Shown here in pieces: positions 33,690 through 43,300 of a DNA stretch of 64,000 bases (position 1 is the stretch's first letter; each line of letters opens with the position of its first letter). The DNA is from Nemertoderma westbladi. Lineage: Eukaryota; Xenacoelomorpha; Nemertodermatida; Nemertodermatidae. The notes under the pieces are model-generated. The model was not told where the DNA came from. It saw only the letters and a list, made by a program, of their open reading frames with translations, and did not search any database. Where the stretch lies: positions 44,154 through 108,153 of the forward strand of contig JAUCBJ010002638.1 of NCBI GenBank assembly GCA_032718475.1, given 5' to 3'. The translations under genes and the position numbers were made by a program.

Positions 33690-35315
33690 GAAAATAATAA
33701 TAATGTAGAGTCTGTGACCCTCAGAGATCAAATATTTATTCTGTCAACAAAAATGAAAGATAATATAATTGTAATTGTTAGCAACGAAATGTTGTAACCT
33801 CAAAACAAGTAAAACCGTTTAAAACTATGTATTGCTATTGTGATTTAGAAATGCTGTTATTGTACGATTATGATATAATTTTTGATCGACATCCTGAACA
33901 TGTTAGCAGATCCCTTGAAGTGTTAAGATCAAATGGTAGATCATTCCATAGTGAAAGGCCCATATAGAAAAGGTTAGCTCTGGAGTAGTTAGTTCTCAGA
34001 GTCGGTAGTCTGTAATCATTTTGGCGTCTAGTGTGTCTGCCATGAATATTTATATTGCAAATCATTTTCAGTTTCAGTTGCGGTGGTAATAACGAGTATC
34101 CCATATTAAGTTTGTATATGAGCTTTATATTTTGGAGTTTACATAGCGAATTCAGAGTCAATAATTTTAAATCTGAGAATAGTGGTGCAGTGTGGTATCT
34201 GTAAGGCTTTAGGCATATGACCCTAATTGCGCTCTTTTGCAATTTAAATAATTTTCCAAGGTTTTTTGTGTTGTTAGTATTACAGTTGCCCCAGATACTC
34301 AATGCATATGTAATGTAAGATATGGCTCAATTAAGGTATTATATAACGTTTTACGGATTTGAAATGGGATAAAGTGCTTAATTTTATTAATTACGTTGAT
34401 GTTTTTTGCAATTTTTACACGAATGGTATCAATATGAAAGTTCCAAGTTAAGTTAGCAGAAAAGTGTACACCAAGGAATTTAAGTTAGCAGAAAAGTGTA
34501 CACCAAGGAATTTAAGTTAGCAGAAAAGTGTACACCAAGGAATTTGATGTTCTCCGTTTTTGAAATATAATTGTTTCCAATAGATATAGGGTAGTTTAAA
34601 TTTTGGGTATTACAGCGCAGCTTAAATATCATATATTTTGTTTTCTTGATATTCAAGGATAGTTTGTTAATACTCAACCATTCGTATATATGTGAAATTT
34701 CACCATTTAAAGTATTTACAACCTGATCTATGTTCTTCCCAGAAATAAATAGATTGGTATCATCAGCAAATATAATAAATTTAAGAATTTCGGAGCAATT
34801 AACAATATCATTAATATATAATAAGAACATTAGTGGCCCCAGTATGGACCCCTGGGGTACGCCACACTTAATTTCTAGAGGGCTAGAAAGTGTTCCACCG
34901 AGGTCAACATATTGATACCTACAATGGAGATAACTTTCAAACCATTTTAACGGCATGCCACGTATGCCATAGTATTCTAGTTTTTTTAGAAGAATGGAAT
35001 GATTTACTGTATCAAAGGCTTTGCTAAAGTCCAGGAATATCCCTATTGTGATATCTTTATTTTGTACAGCATCAGATAGATTTGACTGAAGAAGGGTGAG
35101 GGCGGTAATTGTAGATTTTTTAGGTTGAAATCCAAATTGATCGTCTGTTATAACTTTGTTATCGGCCAAAAATTTCATCATTTGTAAACTAACTGATTTT
35201 TCTAGAATTTTTGAAAATAGGGGTAGAATGCTGATTGGACGATAGTTACCAAACTGATTGTCTTCACCATTTTTATAAATTGGTACAACATTTAATTTGA
35301 GATATAATTTAATTT
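33690..35315 (-). mobile_element. 5'-truncated, degenerate LINE (non-LTR retrotransposon) with reverse transcriptase
   Basis: On the minus strand, RT homology begins near 35310 with the NYRPISILP block and continues through FLDFSKAFDTVNH, GVPQGSILGP and FADDT (catalytic box, about 34770), to FLGVHFSAN at about 34540. After a repeat-caused frame loss it resumes with the typical LINE C-terminal region (SIWGN...LQKSAIRVI...LWNDLP) at 34302-33868. The 3' UTR appears to end in an ATT-rich tail near 33690-33710. No endonuclease domain is present, so it is 5'-truncated. The motifs fit the CR1/Jockey-type lineages, but I cannot resolve the clade. Confidence 0.9.
34450..34545 (-). repeat. Three tandem 32-bp copies inside the LINE
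   Basis: Units start at 34450, 34482 and 34514 and are essentially identical (AAGTTAGCAGAAAAGTGTAC and so on). Because 32 is not a multiple of three, they break the RT reading frame. This looks like a newborn minisatellite in a dead element. Confidence 0.9.
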
Positions 35316-35768
35316 AAGATATAATATGAATGTTCTAGAATTAGATAATTATGATATTCTACCCAGCTTTTTTTCAAGCTTTATTATAAGCTTTTTTTGG
35401 AGCTTTATTCTATATTTGAGGTTTTAACATTCCAAAATTCTCAGATTCATATTGAAGCAATGAATTTCTAGAAATTGTTTTAACTTAAAAAAAACTGGAA
35501 ATAAGCTAAAAAAAGCAGCGCGGAAACGGGCCTATGTAACTGTGTTTCCAATGTAATTGCATAAGGGTCTATTCTAGAAACTAATTTGTCCGTTCATTAT
35601 TACTTGCTCCCACATATGTTAGTTTCATGTAATTACAAACAAATTAATGTAAAATTATTTAAAGGTAACAATTAAAACTGAATCTTACTTAAGCACAATT
35701 TCTACAGTGGCATAACTTATCATCCCAATCGTTTATTTAAACATATTTAAGTACCGGTAGTTATTCTC
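35316..35768 (+). other. Upstream region of the F-box gene
   Basis: AT-rich, with AGCTTT repeats at its left and ACCGGTAG 15 bp before the start codon. No TATA box or other clear promoter element was identified. Confidence 0.5.
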
Positions 35769-37297
35769 ATGATGGGAGATCAACCTGGCCCTTCCAGAAA
35801 ACAATCTTCACTGAAGCGACATCTCCCGTGTGGATCAGATAGTGAGAGCGACAACGACTTAGGGCATAAACGTTATATCCCCGGTGGTGATAGCGAAGAT
35901 GAAGTCATTGAGATCTCCAAGGAACCGCCAGATAACGAAGGGTCAACATCAACCCAATGCCCTGATTGGGCAGCGCTCCCACACGAACTTATTTTTAAAT
36001 TGTTAGGCAATTTACCAGAATGCGATCGGTTGTCAGCCGGCGGAACTTGTCACAAATGGAATGAGGCCCAGAAAGATGCGGGGCGTTGGAGAACGAGAGA
36101 TATTACCATCTGTGGAGAACGGCATCACGATAAGAAAGAGATTGAAGTATTTAGACAATACGGAGTTCATATGGAAAAAGTTGAAATCAGTTGCACTGGG
36201 AGACTAAGCAATAGACAACAGATGTTATGGCACCTCAGCCAATCAGTGGATCATCTTAAGGTATCCCAGCTAAAACAATTCAGTCTATTCGGTCTATTAG
36301 GGGGCTTTCAAGGGATGGCTTCCCTCGGTATCTATGACACAACAATATCGCTGTTCTATCAGCATTTAAATGAATTCTTCCGATCACAGAAAGAGTTAGA
36401 AGACGTGACACTAGAAGATTTGCAAGTAAAGCCTTTAATTGAGGGTGTTCGAGTAATAGAAAGTTTGGTGAGACACAACCGCGGATCTTTAAGGAAGATC
36501 AAAATCGATGAATTAATTCATCCATCTGCCGCATCTACTGCGAGTCCCATATCATCTGCTATGGGACCGCTCACTTCATTGAAGGCGTTGATGAACCTGG
36601 ATATCCATTATAACTACTTGAATCCAGATATATTAGAAAGAATTCTGACTAACAGTCCCCATCTAATATTATTGGTACTCCGCCTCTGCCTGACTGGATC
36701 TGATAATGTTCTACCTGTTGCTGATAATAACAACAGCCCGTGGAGAAAAGCCAACCCCGAGCTCTCGGTTCATATGCTGTTCGACTTCGGGACAGTTGAC
36801 GTTCATTCGCTGATTCGCTTGATAAAAGGACGACCTCCTCTGACAAAGTTCAAATTATTTGCAGCTTGGATGGAAACAGTCGACGGCTTATCTATACTAT
36901 TCCGCTATCTACAGTAGGTGATCACATGGACCAATGTCTGAAAGAGTTGGTAATGGACTGCGGGCAGTATGAAGAAATACGTGTTGACTTCGTTTCGATG
37001 GTAAGAGATTGTAAGAAGCTGGAGAGCATCACAATTACGGACATGTCTCTCAAAACGGAAGTTGTAACTGATATCTGTGAGCTGAAGTTCCAGCAAGAAA
37101 TTATTCCAGAATTAAAGAAGTGTCACATCGCCTTCGAGGGTGCGGATAATGGGGTTGAATTGAGTATCCTGAACCGTCAATGGAATGATAAGATAAAAGC
37201 TAGCGGAGTTGATTTCCGTTTCAATCAGTTCGGAGATCCTATGGAGGATACGTCCGACAGTGACCATTCACTGATGGAGATGGAATTAGAAGATTGA
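35769..37297 (+). pseudogene. F-box protein with possible leucine-rich repeats, split by a one-base frameshift
   Basis: The first frame (35769-36917) has an acidic/serine-rich leader, then an F-box at about residues 67-110 (WAALPHELIFKLLGNLPECDRLS...W). A long region with irregular leucine-rich-repeat-like periodicity (SLKALMNLDIHYNYLN, PHLILLVLRL) follows. It stops at TAG 36915-36917. A second frame open across that stop continues with similar composition (LKELVMDCG...LESITITDMSL) to TGA 37295-37297. Adding one base near 36916 would restore continuity, and no GT-AG intron fits. F-box proteins are SCF ubiquitin-ligase substrate adaptors; the substrate is unknown. It could be a recent pseudogene, a sequencing error or an allele. 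No specific family member is recognised. Confidence 0.65.
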
Positions 37298-37334
37298 ATT
37301 CTATGGAGATGGAGATGGAATTAGAAGATTAGAA
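37274..37334 (+). repeat. Short tandem duplication at the end of the F-box gene
   Basis: The stretch GATGGAATTAGAAGATT encoding the acidic C-terminus occurs at the stop codon and again about 37 bp downstream with expanded GGAGAT units. It is a local duplication across the stop. Confidence 0.75.
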
Positions 37335-37994
37335 GATACTGGAGCTGAATGTCTTGGAGGGTTAAATACAAGACACTCACTACTTCACACTCGCCGATTA
37401 CCTAATAATTATTAATCGTGATTATACATGGTATATTCTCAATATATATGTTTATTAATATAACAAGTAACTATAAATAGAGTCCCGTAATATTTTAATT
37501 TGGATACAGCAACACCCCCCCCCCCCCCCCCCACAATCATATTAAAATGACCAATGACCTTGATGGAAGTTACTTGTTTACAATAAAACAATCGGGTTCT
37601 ACTGTAGAAAGTCTTTCAATTTATAAGGAACTATTTGGATCCTTAGGCACCTCAAATTGGGATGTACCACTAAAGTTAGAGACGGGGTAGCGTTACTATT
37701 AATTTCTAGTGCGACTTGGTGTTGTTTCAATACTCGCAGGGCAAGGGAACAGTGCTGGAGTGCAGTGAGTATGAGTAAGGGCAGTTCACGTGGAACATGG
37801 TACGTTATCTGTACTGTCGCACTCATTGGCATAACATCTACTAACAGTAGATAGTAAAGTCATCCCCATTCTCATCCTATTTCCCCTTCCATTACCAACT
37901 TACTAATTTAATTTACCTTTTGTGTGATATCATAAAGTTAATTTATTATTGAAGTCATGAAATACCAATATAAATATTAAATTATATTAAATAG
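37335..37994. other. Intergenic between convergent F-box gene and DONSON
   Basis: AT-rich, with one poly(C) run (37515-37532, 18 nt). A 77-codon minus-strand ORF near 37600-37832 has no recognised similarity and was not called. Confidence 0.6.
37515..37532 (+). repeat. Poly(C) tract, 18 nt
   Basis: Uninterrupted C18 preceded by AACA. Confidence 0.85.
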
Positions 37995-38000
37995 TTTATT
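37995..38000 (-). terminator. Polyadenylation signal AATAAA for DONSON
   Basis: AATAAA on the minus strand begins only 17 nt beyond the DONSON stop codon, giving a very short predicted 3' UTR and supporting this stop as the genuine gene end. Confidence 0.6.
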
Positions 38001-38017
38001 GCAAATAATTAATTTAA

Positions 38018-39439
38018 TTAATAAAAGTCAGCGTTAAACGCCGAAGTGAAATGATTGCCGAAGGTAGTTAGAATAGCGTCGCTATTGGCACCGCTGTTGG
38101 TGATTAAGTGGACGATGTTACGGAGGTTGGAAGGAAGAATAGGACCGGCGACCTCTAGATGGTAGACGAACTTGGAGTCGGCGTGATGGAATGCGTTCCT
38201 GGAGACCGCCTTCAGTCTAGCAACAGTTCCTCCCTGGAAGGGGGCGTTACTGAGCAACGTAGGGGGCACCCCTTCCAACGGCCCCATCGTGTCCCCTGCA
38301 TAGACCAACGGGGTGTTCAACATATAGTTAACCAAACCCGTAACTGGCCCCACCCCTTCGAGTTTTACTGCCGTAGCTTCGCTAGCAATCACATTGCGCG
38401 GTTTAGATTTATCATTCGCGTTTCCTAACTTATTTTTAATTTCTGGAACCACAGAGGAATCCAACCCCATACTGGTCAGCCAGTCCGTCGCTTCACTGCT
38501 GTTCTCAACTTCGTCGTCAATAGAATCCTTACTGGTATCCAAAACTTTGTCGTCTTCTTCCTTACTGACTTCTATGAACACGATCCCCTGTTTGCTGAGT
38601 ATTTGGCGGAAACCGATGGTCGTCGGAACAACAAACGCCTCTAATTGTCCGGCAGATCGGAATAGTACAGTGAACGCGGGACAGCAGACGTAGAAGAATC
38701 CGCCGTTGAGTTTCAGTAACGTCACCAACGATATCAACGACGATTTCCAGCCTGTCTGCAGCCCCACTCGACAGTTCTCGTTCAACTTGCCGCCAGGTTC
38801 CCGGAGTTTATCCGACTTGAGTAATCGGGGGTAAACCTCCAACCAGGGTAGACTCGGGTAAACCCAGTAGAACAGGTTCGATTGGAACACGGCGTCCGTG
38901 TCTGCGGAACCCCTACGCGACCAGAGGGTCAGACCTCGGGCCAGCGTGCGGTCATTAGTGACGCCCCCTAACGGAAACGGGTTGCTACTAGTAACTCGCA
39001 ACTTAGAGACCAAACTCCACTCGTTGACTAAATCTACTGATTTTTCGATGGATTCCTTGTTTCCATGGTGCCCGAGTTTAGATTCCGCAATTATTCCCGC
39101 GATATCTACTACAACTCCATCTTCCATCTCCTCTGCAGCGCTGCTCCTATCCGATACTAACCCACTCGACGTCTCCAGGGTTCCCGGTTTCCTAAACGGA
39201 TTTAATTTCGCGTGGTTCTCGTTTATCTGTTTGGCGACTTTCGATGGTTTATCAGCCCCCCGCGCCGAATGGCTGCGGATTTTGCGTCCGAGCGCGAGGT
39301 CGGAATTTCGCTCGGATTCCGAAGGGCCCGCCGGAGGTAATTCGCTACATATTCGCCGACGCTTCCTAAGGGCCAGTCCTCGGGGTTTGGCCCAATTCCG
39401 AGTTGGAGAAAATACGTCGTCCATTTTCAGATTAAGCAA
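38018..39439 (-). CDS. DONSON: Protein downstream neighbour of SON (DONSON), single exon, short C-terminus
   Basis: 473 codons. DONSON is a replication factor that helps assemble the CMG helicase and stabilises forks in the nucleus. The N-terminal third is low-complexity and basic (LRKRRRI), followed by an NPFRKPG block (about 80-86). Conserved body signatures: EWSLVSKLRVTSSNPF, FQSNLFYWVYPSLPWLEVYPR, FFYVCCPAFTVLFRSAG, then SNAPFQGGTVARLKA and VAGPILPSNL. The protein ends at about the point where human DONSON has some 85-90 further residues. AATAAA follows the stop by 17 nt, so the short end seems real rather than a missed exon. A second Met at codon 6 could also be the start. Human DONSON has many exons; this copy has none visible. 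Confidence 0.9.
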   Translation of the reverse strand: MLNLKMDDVFSPTRNWAKPRGLALRKRRRICSELPPAGPSESERNSDLALGRKIRSHSARGADKPSKVAKQINENHAKLNPFRKPGTLETSSGLVSDRSSAAEEMEDGVVVDIAGIIAESKLGHHGNKESIEKSVDLVNEWSLVSKLRVTSSNPFPLGGVTNDRTLARGLTLWSRRGSADTDAVFQSNLFYWVYPSLPWLEVYPRLLKSDKLREPGGKLNENCRVGLQTGWKSSLISLVTLLKLNGGFFYVCCPAFTVLFRSAGQLEAFVVPTTIGFRQILSKQGIVFIEVSKEEDDKVLDTSKDSIDDEVENSSEATDWLTSMGLDSSVVPEIKNKLGNANDKSKPRNVIASEATAVKLEGVGPVTGLVNYMLNTPLVYAGDTMGPLEGVPPTLLSNAPFQGGTVARLKAVSRNAFHHADSKFVYHLEVAGPILPSNLRNIVHLITNSGANSDAILTTFGNHFTSAFNADFY

Positions 39440-39840
39440 GAATGACAGAAAATCCTGATAGAAGAGAGACTAGAATCCACAAATGGTTGAGTTTAATAAT
39501 AATTAATTATATATCTGGAAATACAAGGTATTCTACTGACTTTTCTGAGCTTTGAAATACATTTTATAAACAAAAAGGGCAAATCAAAGTGAATAACTAC
39601 CTAAATACTGAAATACCTAAACCTGTAAACGCTATACTTAATTATCAAAATAATTAATAACTCACACCATCAACACAGTGTAATGTGGTACGCGGAGATC
39701 TTTTTGTACCGGTAAGTAATACTGTTACGGCACCCAGTTCTGAAGCTATCAGTGAGCATGCACCATGCACGCCTAGCCTAATCCTGTAATCCATAATACC
39801 TCAATCAGTCAGTTAAGTCATGAATCTTGTTATTGTGGAA

Positions 39841-39854
39841 TTTGAATTTCCCGC
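39841..39854. promoter_or_regulatory. Candidate CHR plus E2F composite upstream of DONSON
   Basis: TTTGAA (39841-39846) is directly followed by TTTCCCGC (39847-39854), about 400 bp upstream of the DONSON start. These match the CHR and E2F cores used by MuvB/DREAM and E2F in animals. AT-rich background makes TTTGAA alone cheap; the adjacency is the evidence. Confidence 0.3.
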
Positions 39855-40547
39855 TTTTGTAATGTTTTTATGGTATTGTGGGGTGAGCCACGAAGTGAGC
39901 GAAGCCTTAGCATCGTCGTCAAATTTTTGGTCGCTAATTACCTGACGAAAAAAAAAAAAAAAGAGTATACCTTGACGAAATTAAACCAAATTCAGTACGT
40001 ATGTAGTCCATGAAAAGTTTAGAAATAATCATAAGTTTGGAAAAAAAATCGGTCTGTCGGTACCGGTAGTTTCATACTTTTGATAAAAACCGAAATAAAT
40101 CGGTCAATCGTCATTGATGAAATGATACCAAACTTGGACAAACGTAGACAAACTTGTTTGTCTAAGGGTTAGAAAGATTCTGAAGTTCCATGGCGGCGTA
40201 TTGTAAATACAAATAAGTAGGCCTACTCGGATTACAGCGTGTTGACTTAGTCTCGTGCTGCGCGAAGGCCACACGTGTATTGGATTATATTGCATTGGTT
40301 CCGAAAATAAATGTACCGGTAGTCAATAATTACTTAGGTTGAAACGAGGATGAAAAGTCCACATTAAAGGAAAAATGTTATAATTTATAAAACGAATCTT
40401 CGTCTTAACCTATGGAAGGAAATAGGAAAATTGATGCATTGATAAAAAATAATAAAAGCTATTTATTATTTTGCAACTGAATTTTCATATTCAGCTACTA
40501 AATTTTACTAAATCAAAGATTTTTAGTTTATTGATTTCGATTTGTTA

Positions 40548-40567
40548 CCCCCCCCCCCCCCCCCCCC
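40548..40567 (+). repeat. Poly(C) tract, 20 nt
   Basis: C20 after GTTA, followed by ACCCC and then AAGCTTTTTAAGC about 20 bp on; similar context to the tract at 33212. Confidence 0.85.
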
Positions 40568-41126
40568 ACCCCAATCCCATCAAGCTTTTTAAGCGGATTT
40601 GGAGGCACAATTGATTAATATAATTTGGTGCGATACTATTCAATGATGTGCTCCTCCCCACCCCACCTCGAAGTAAATAAAACCCAAAACGATTATTTAC
40701 AAATTAATTATTGCAAAAATCGCAATTAATTAAAAGTGTCACCCGCAATACGTTCGATTAATATCAATAACCACCAATATTCCCGATGGTGGAACATTTA
40801 CGAAATTGTAAAATATAATCTAATGTCGAAATGTTAAAATGACATTATTATAATATAATATTAATTAATAAGATCATATTCCAGGAACTGTGTCGCATAC
40901 AATAATGAACTTACAAATGACGCGTCCACTTGAAATTTAATGAGTTTTGGATAGACAACCAACATATGACACAATAAAATATTTAGTCTATATAAATCAA
41001 ACCCGCACAGTACAAACTAAAGAAAAATCATACAAAACAGGTTTCATTGAAAATTTAACGGATGCTAATAGGTAGACCTACTATTACTGTATTATAATAT
41101 TATATTTATCATCGAATTTCCAACAC

Positions 41127-42983
41127 CTAAACCTTTTTCTTCTTATTGAATTTGTCACTAAACGTCTTCCTTCTGCCATCATTGTTTTTAGTTTGTCGCT
41201 GTTTATATCCCGAGAGTTGCTTGTGACCAGAACCTTGTTTATATCGCTCGCCTTGTTTATTTCCCCCGCCTGGTTTATGTCTCTCGTCTTGTTTATTTCC
41301 CCCGCGAGGTTTATTTCCCCCGCCTGGTTTATTTCCCACGCCTGGTTTATTTCCACCGCCTTTATTATTTATCTCTCCTTGTTTATTTCCCCCGGCGTAT
41401 TTGTTCCATCCACCCGGTTTACGTCCCTCGCCTTGTTTATATCTCCCATCTGGTTTATTTCCCTCACCGTGTTTATTTTTACTGAGTTTATCTCTGCCTT
41501 CCACATTATTTCCCGTTCCAAATTTAGTCCCCTTGCTTACTTTATGTCCCGCCCCTAGTTTAATTCCTCCACCCACTTTATATACCGCTCGCGGGGTTTG
41601 TTTCCCATGATCTACTTTACGTCCCGCTCCTTGTTTATCTCCGCCTTTATTTCCCGTGAGTTGCTTCGCCAACAACCGTTTTCTATTATCCAACTGTTTC
41701 GTTCTTAAAACTTTTTTAAACATTTTAGACCTGGACGTCGGTTTGCCTTCCTTCCGTTTACCCTCTTTCTTCCCCCCATCGACTCCCTCTGTAATTTCCC
41801 GTTTTTTCTTCTCATTCCCGCCAACTTTCTGCTTCTTCACGGCTCGGAACACCCGTATCCTTCGGTCCCCCAACTCCCTCCCGCTCAACCCCAAAGCCAA
41901 CTCCACCGCGTCCTTATCCTCGTACAGCACGTACGCGAAGCCCTTACCCAACCCGGTTCCGCGATCCCGGACCACCCGGACGTTCGCGACGCGCCCCGCG
42001 GCCCCGAACAACGCCCGGAGTTCCTCCTCCTCCACCCCGAACGGGAGGTTCCCCACGAACACGGACCGCTTGTTGTCGTGCTGCTCGCACTCCGCACCGT
42101 CAACCCGCACGACTCGCCCGCCTATCGTCGCGTTGTTCATCGCGATCGCGTCCCGAGCCGCCGACTCCTCCACGAACACGACGTAAGCGACCACGCGCTC
42201 CACGTCGGGATGCAGTTTCCCGCGGATCGCCGCCACCTTCTGCGAGAGTTTCGGGTCAGCCGACACGCCGCAACGCAGCCGCAGACTCTGAACTGCGCCG
42301 AACTTACGGAAGACCTTGACGAGCCGCTGTTTATCGGTGTCGGCGGGGAGATTCCCAACGAAAATCGTCCGATGTTTCTCAGACTCGCTAACCGACCGCA
42401 GCTCTTCTACTTCCCCTGTTTGCTTCCCCTCGCCAGTCTCTCTATTATTTCTCTCCAGTTTCTTCCGTTTTCTCGATGTCCCTTTCACTTTCACTCCCTC
42501 GCTGTACACCTCCTCCTCGCTTCGCTCCGGTTTGTTCGCCTTCAGCGACGCCCGCGCTGCCATCGCCCGCTCCACCGCTGCGCGAACCGCCTCCCCCGTC
42601 GCAGTTTTCGCTTTCTTTTCCGCAACTTCGGCTATATCAACTCCCGACGAACTCCGTTTATTGGAACCCTTCGTGGATCCCTTAGCAACCGGTTTGGTTC
42701 CATTAGCAACCGCATGGACTACCTCAGCAACAGGTCCTATTTCCTTAGCAACCGATCCCACGCGCTTAGCAACAACTTTGGTTCCCTTAGCAACGTGTTC
42801 TACTGCCTTTATGCTTTTAGTCTTATTATTATTTGATGGTGACCCCGTTGCTAGGTTACTTTTACGAGGCTCGAAGAGTCTACTGAGGTCCGCGTTCGTC
42901 TCTGTGAGAGTTTTATTCTTCTTCTTAATAAGTCGGGAAATACTGCCGATTTGGAAATCTTCAACGAAAGTGTTGGAAGCCAT
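41127..42983 (-). CDS. RBM34: RNA-binding protein 34 (Nop12-like nucleolar protein), single exon
   Basis: 618 codons. Two RRM domains lie at about 205-297 and 306-382, with RNP motifs TIFVGNLP / AYVVF and SVFVGNLP / KGFAYVLY. The loop in RRM1 containing KLSQKVAAIRGKLHP is characteristic of RBM34/Nop12 and separates it from generic RRM proteins. Nop12-family proteins act in the nucleolus in large-subunit pre-rRNA processing. The N-terminus has VAK(G/R)-type repeats (about 64-105). The C-tail (about 446-596) is a Gly/Asn/Lys seven-residue repeat, then a basic KKKKKV end. It is longer than the human protein because of this tail. The start at 42983 is the first ATG of the frame. Confidence 0.87.
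   Translation of the reverse strand: MASNTFVEDFQIGSISRLIKKKNKTLTETNADLSRLFEPRKSNLATGSPSNNNKTKSIKAVEHVAKGTKVVAKRVGSVAKEIGPVAEVVHAVANGTKPVAKGSTKGSNKRSSSGVDIAEVAEKKAKTATGEAVRAAVERAMAARASLKANKPERSEEEVYSEGVKVKGTSRKRKKLERNNRETGEGKQTGEVEELRSVSESEKHRTIFVGNLPADTDKQRLVKVFRKFGAVQSLRLRCGVSADPKLSQKVAAIRGKLHPDVERVVAYVVFVEESAARDAIAMNNATIGGRVVRVDGAECEQHDNKRSVFVGNLPFGVEEEELRALFGAAGRVANVRVVRDRGTGLGKGFAYVLYEDKDAVELALGLSGRELGDRRIRVFRAVKKQKVGGNEKKKREITEGVDGGKKEGKRKEGKPTSRSKMFKKVLRTKQLDNRKRLLAKQLTGNKGGDKQGAGRKVDHGKQTPRAVYKVGGGIKLGAGHKVSKGTKFGTGNNVEGRDKLSKNKHGEGNKPDGRYKQGEGRKPGGWNKYAGGNKQGEINNKGGGNKPGVGNKPGGGNKPRGGNKQDERHKPGGGNKQGERYKQGSGHKQLSGYKQRQTKNNDGRRKTFSDKFNKKKKV
41190..41650 (-). repeat. Coding 21-bp minisatellite in RBM34 C-tail
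   Basis: Degenerate 21-bp units on the plus strand around TTTATTTCCC(C/A)CGCC, each encoding seven residues such as GGGNKPG. Other frames of the same tract also stay open and give long shadow ORFs. Confidence 0.8.
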
Positions 42984-43300
42984 TATAATGCAGCCCGCAA
43001 AAAATAGGCCCTACAAGTAATAATGTAAGCTTGGGTTGATTAACTTTACTTGACTCAGCTGCTCAGTCAGTCAGTCGAACTTCACTTTAGCTAGCTCAGC
43101 TCAACGCTCAACCCTGTCAATACAAAGTAAAGATGTAGTCGGTGTACAGGCAGACAGGTGTAGGTGTGGTGTACGTACAAACGTGGAAACGTGCGATAGC
43201 AGGATAGTGCAGATACAAACGACAATAACACAAACAAATACTGAAAAATATTAATTAATGTGTTTATAATTATAAAAGTCGCAGTTTTAATAGTTTTCAA
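42984..43300 (-). other. Gap between LIN52 and RBM34
   Basis: 317 bp between two same-strand genes. It contains a splice-acceptor-like TTACTTGTAG about 30 nt upstream of the RBM34 ATG (minus strand), so a 5' UTR intron or trans-splice site is possible but unproven. Confidence 0.5.

Larger units (their letters stand above)
39440..41126. other. Intergenic between RBM34 and DONSON
   Basis: 1.7 kb, no gene. It includes a poly(C) at 40548-40567, several ACCGGTA and TAGGCCTA words, and a candidate E2F/CHR pair upstream of DONSON. Sequence around 39880-39915 (GAGCCACGAAGTGAGCGAAG) looks like a piece of a dispersed repeat. Confidence 0.6.

Noticed and set aside
35769-36917. Explaining the F-box gene frameshift by a short intron
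   Set aside because: The one plausible GT-AG pair around 36914-36967 removes 54 nt, a multiple of three, and so does not move the frame.
37599-37832. 77-codon minus ORF as the missing DONSON C-terminus
   Set aside because: Its sequence does not resemble the DONSON C-terminal block and it lies beyond the poly(A) signal.
42078-42836. 252-codon plus-strand ORF opposite RBM34
   Set aside because: The antisense frame stays open because of RBM34 codon bias; the RRM motifs on the minus strand are decisive.
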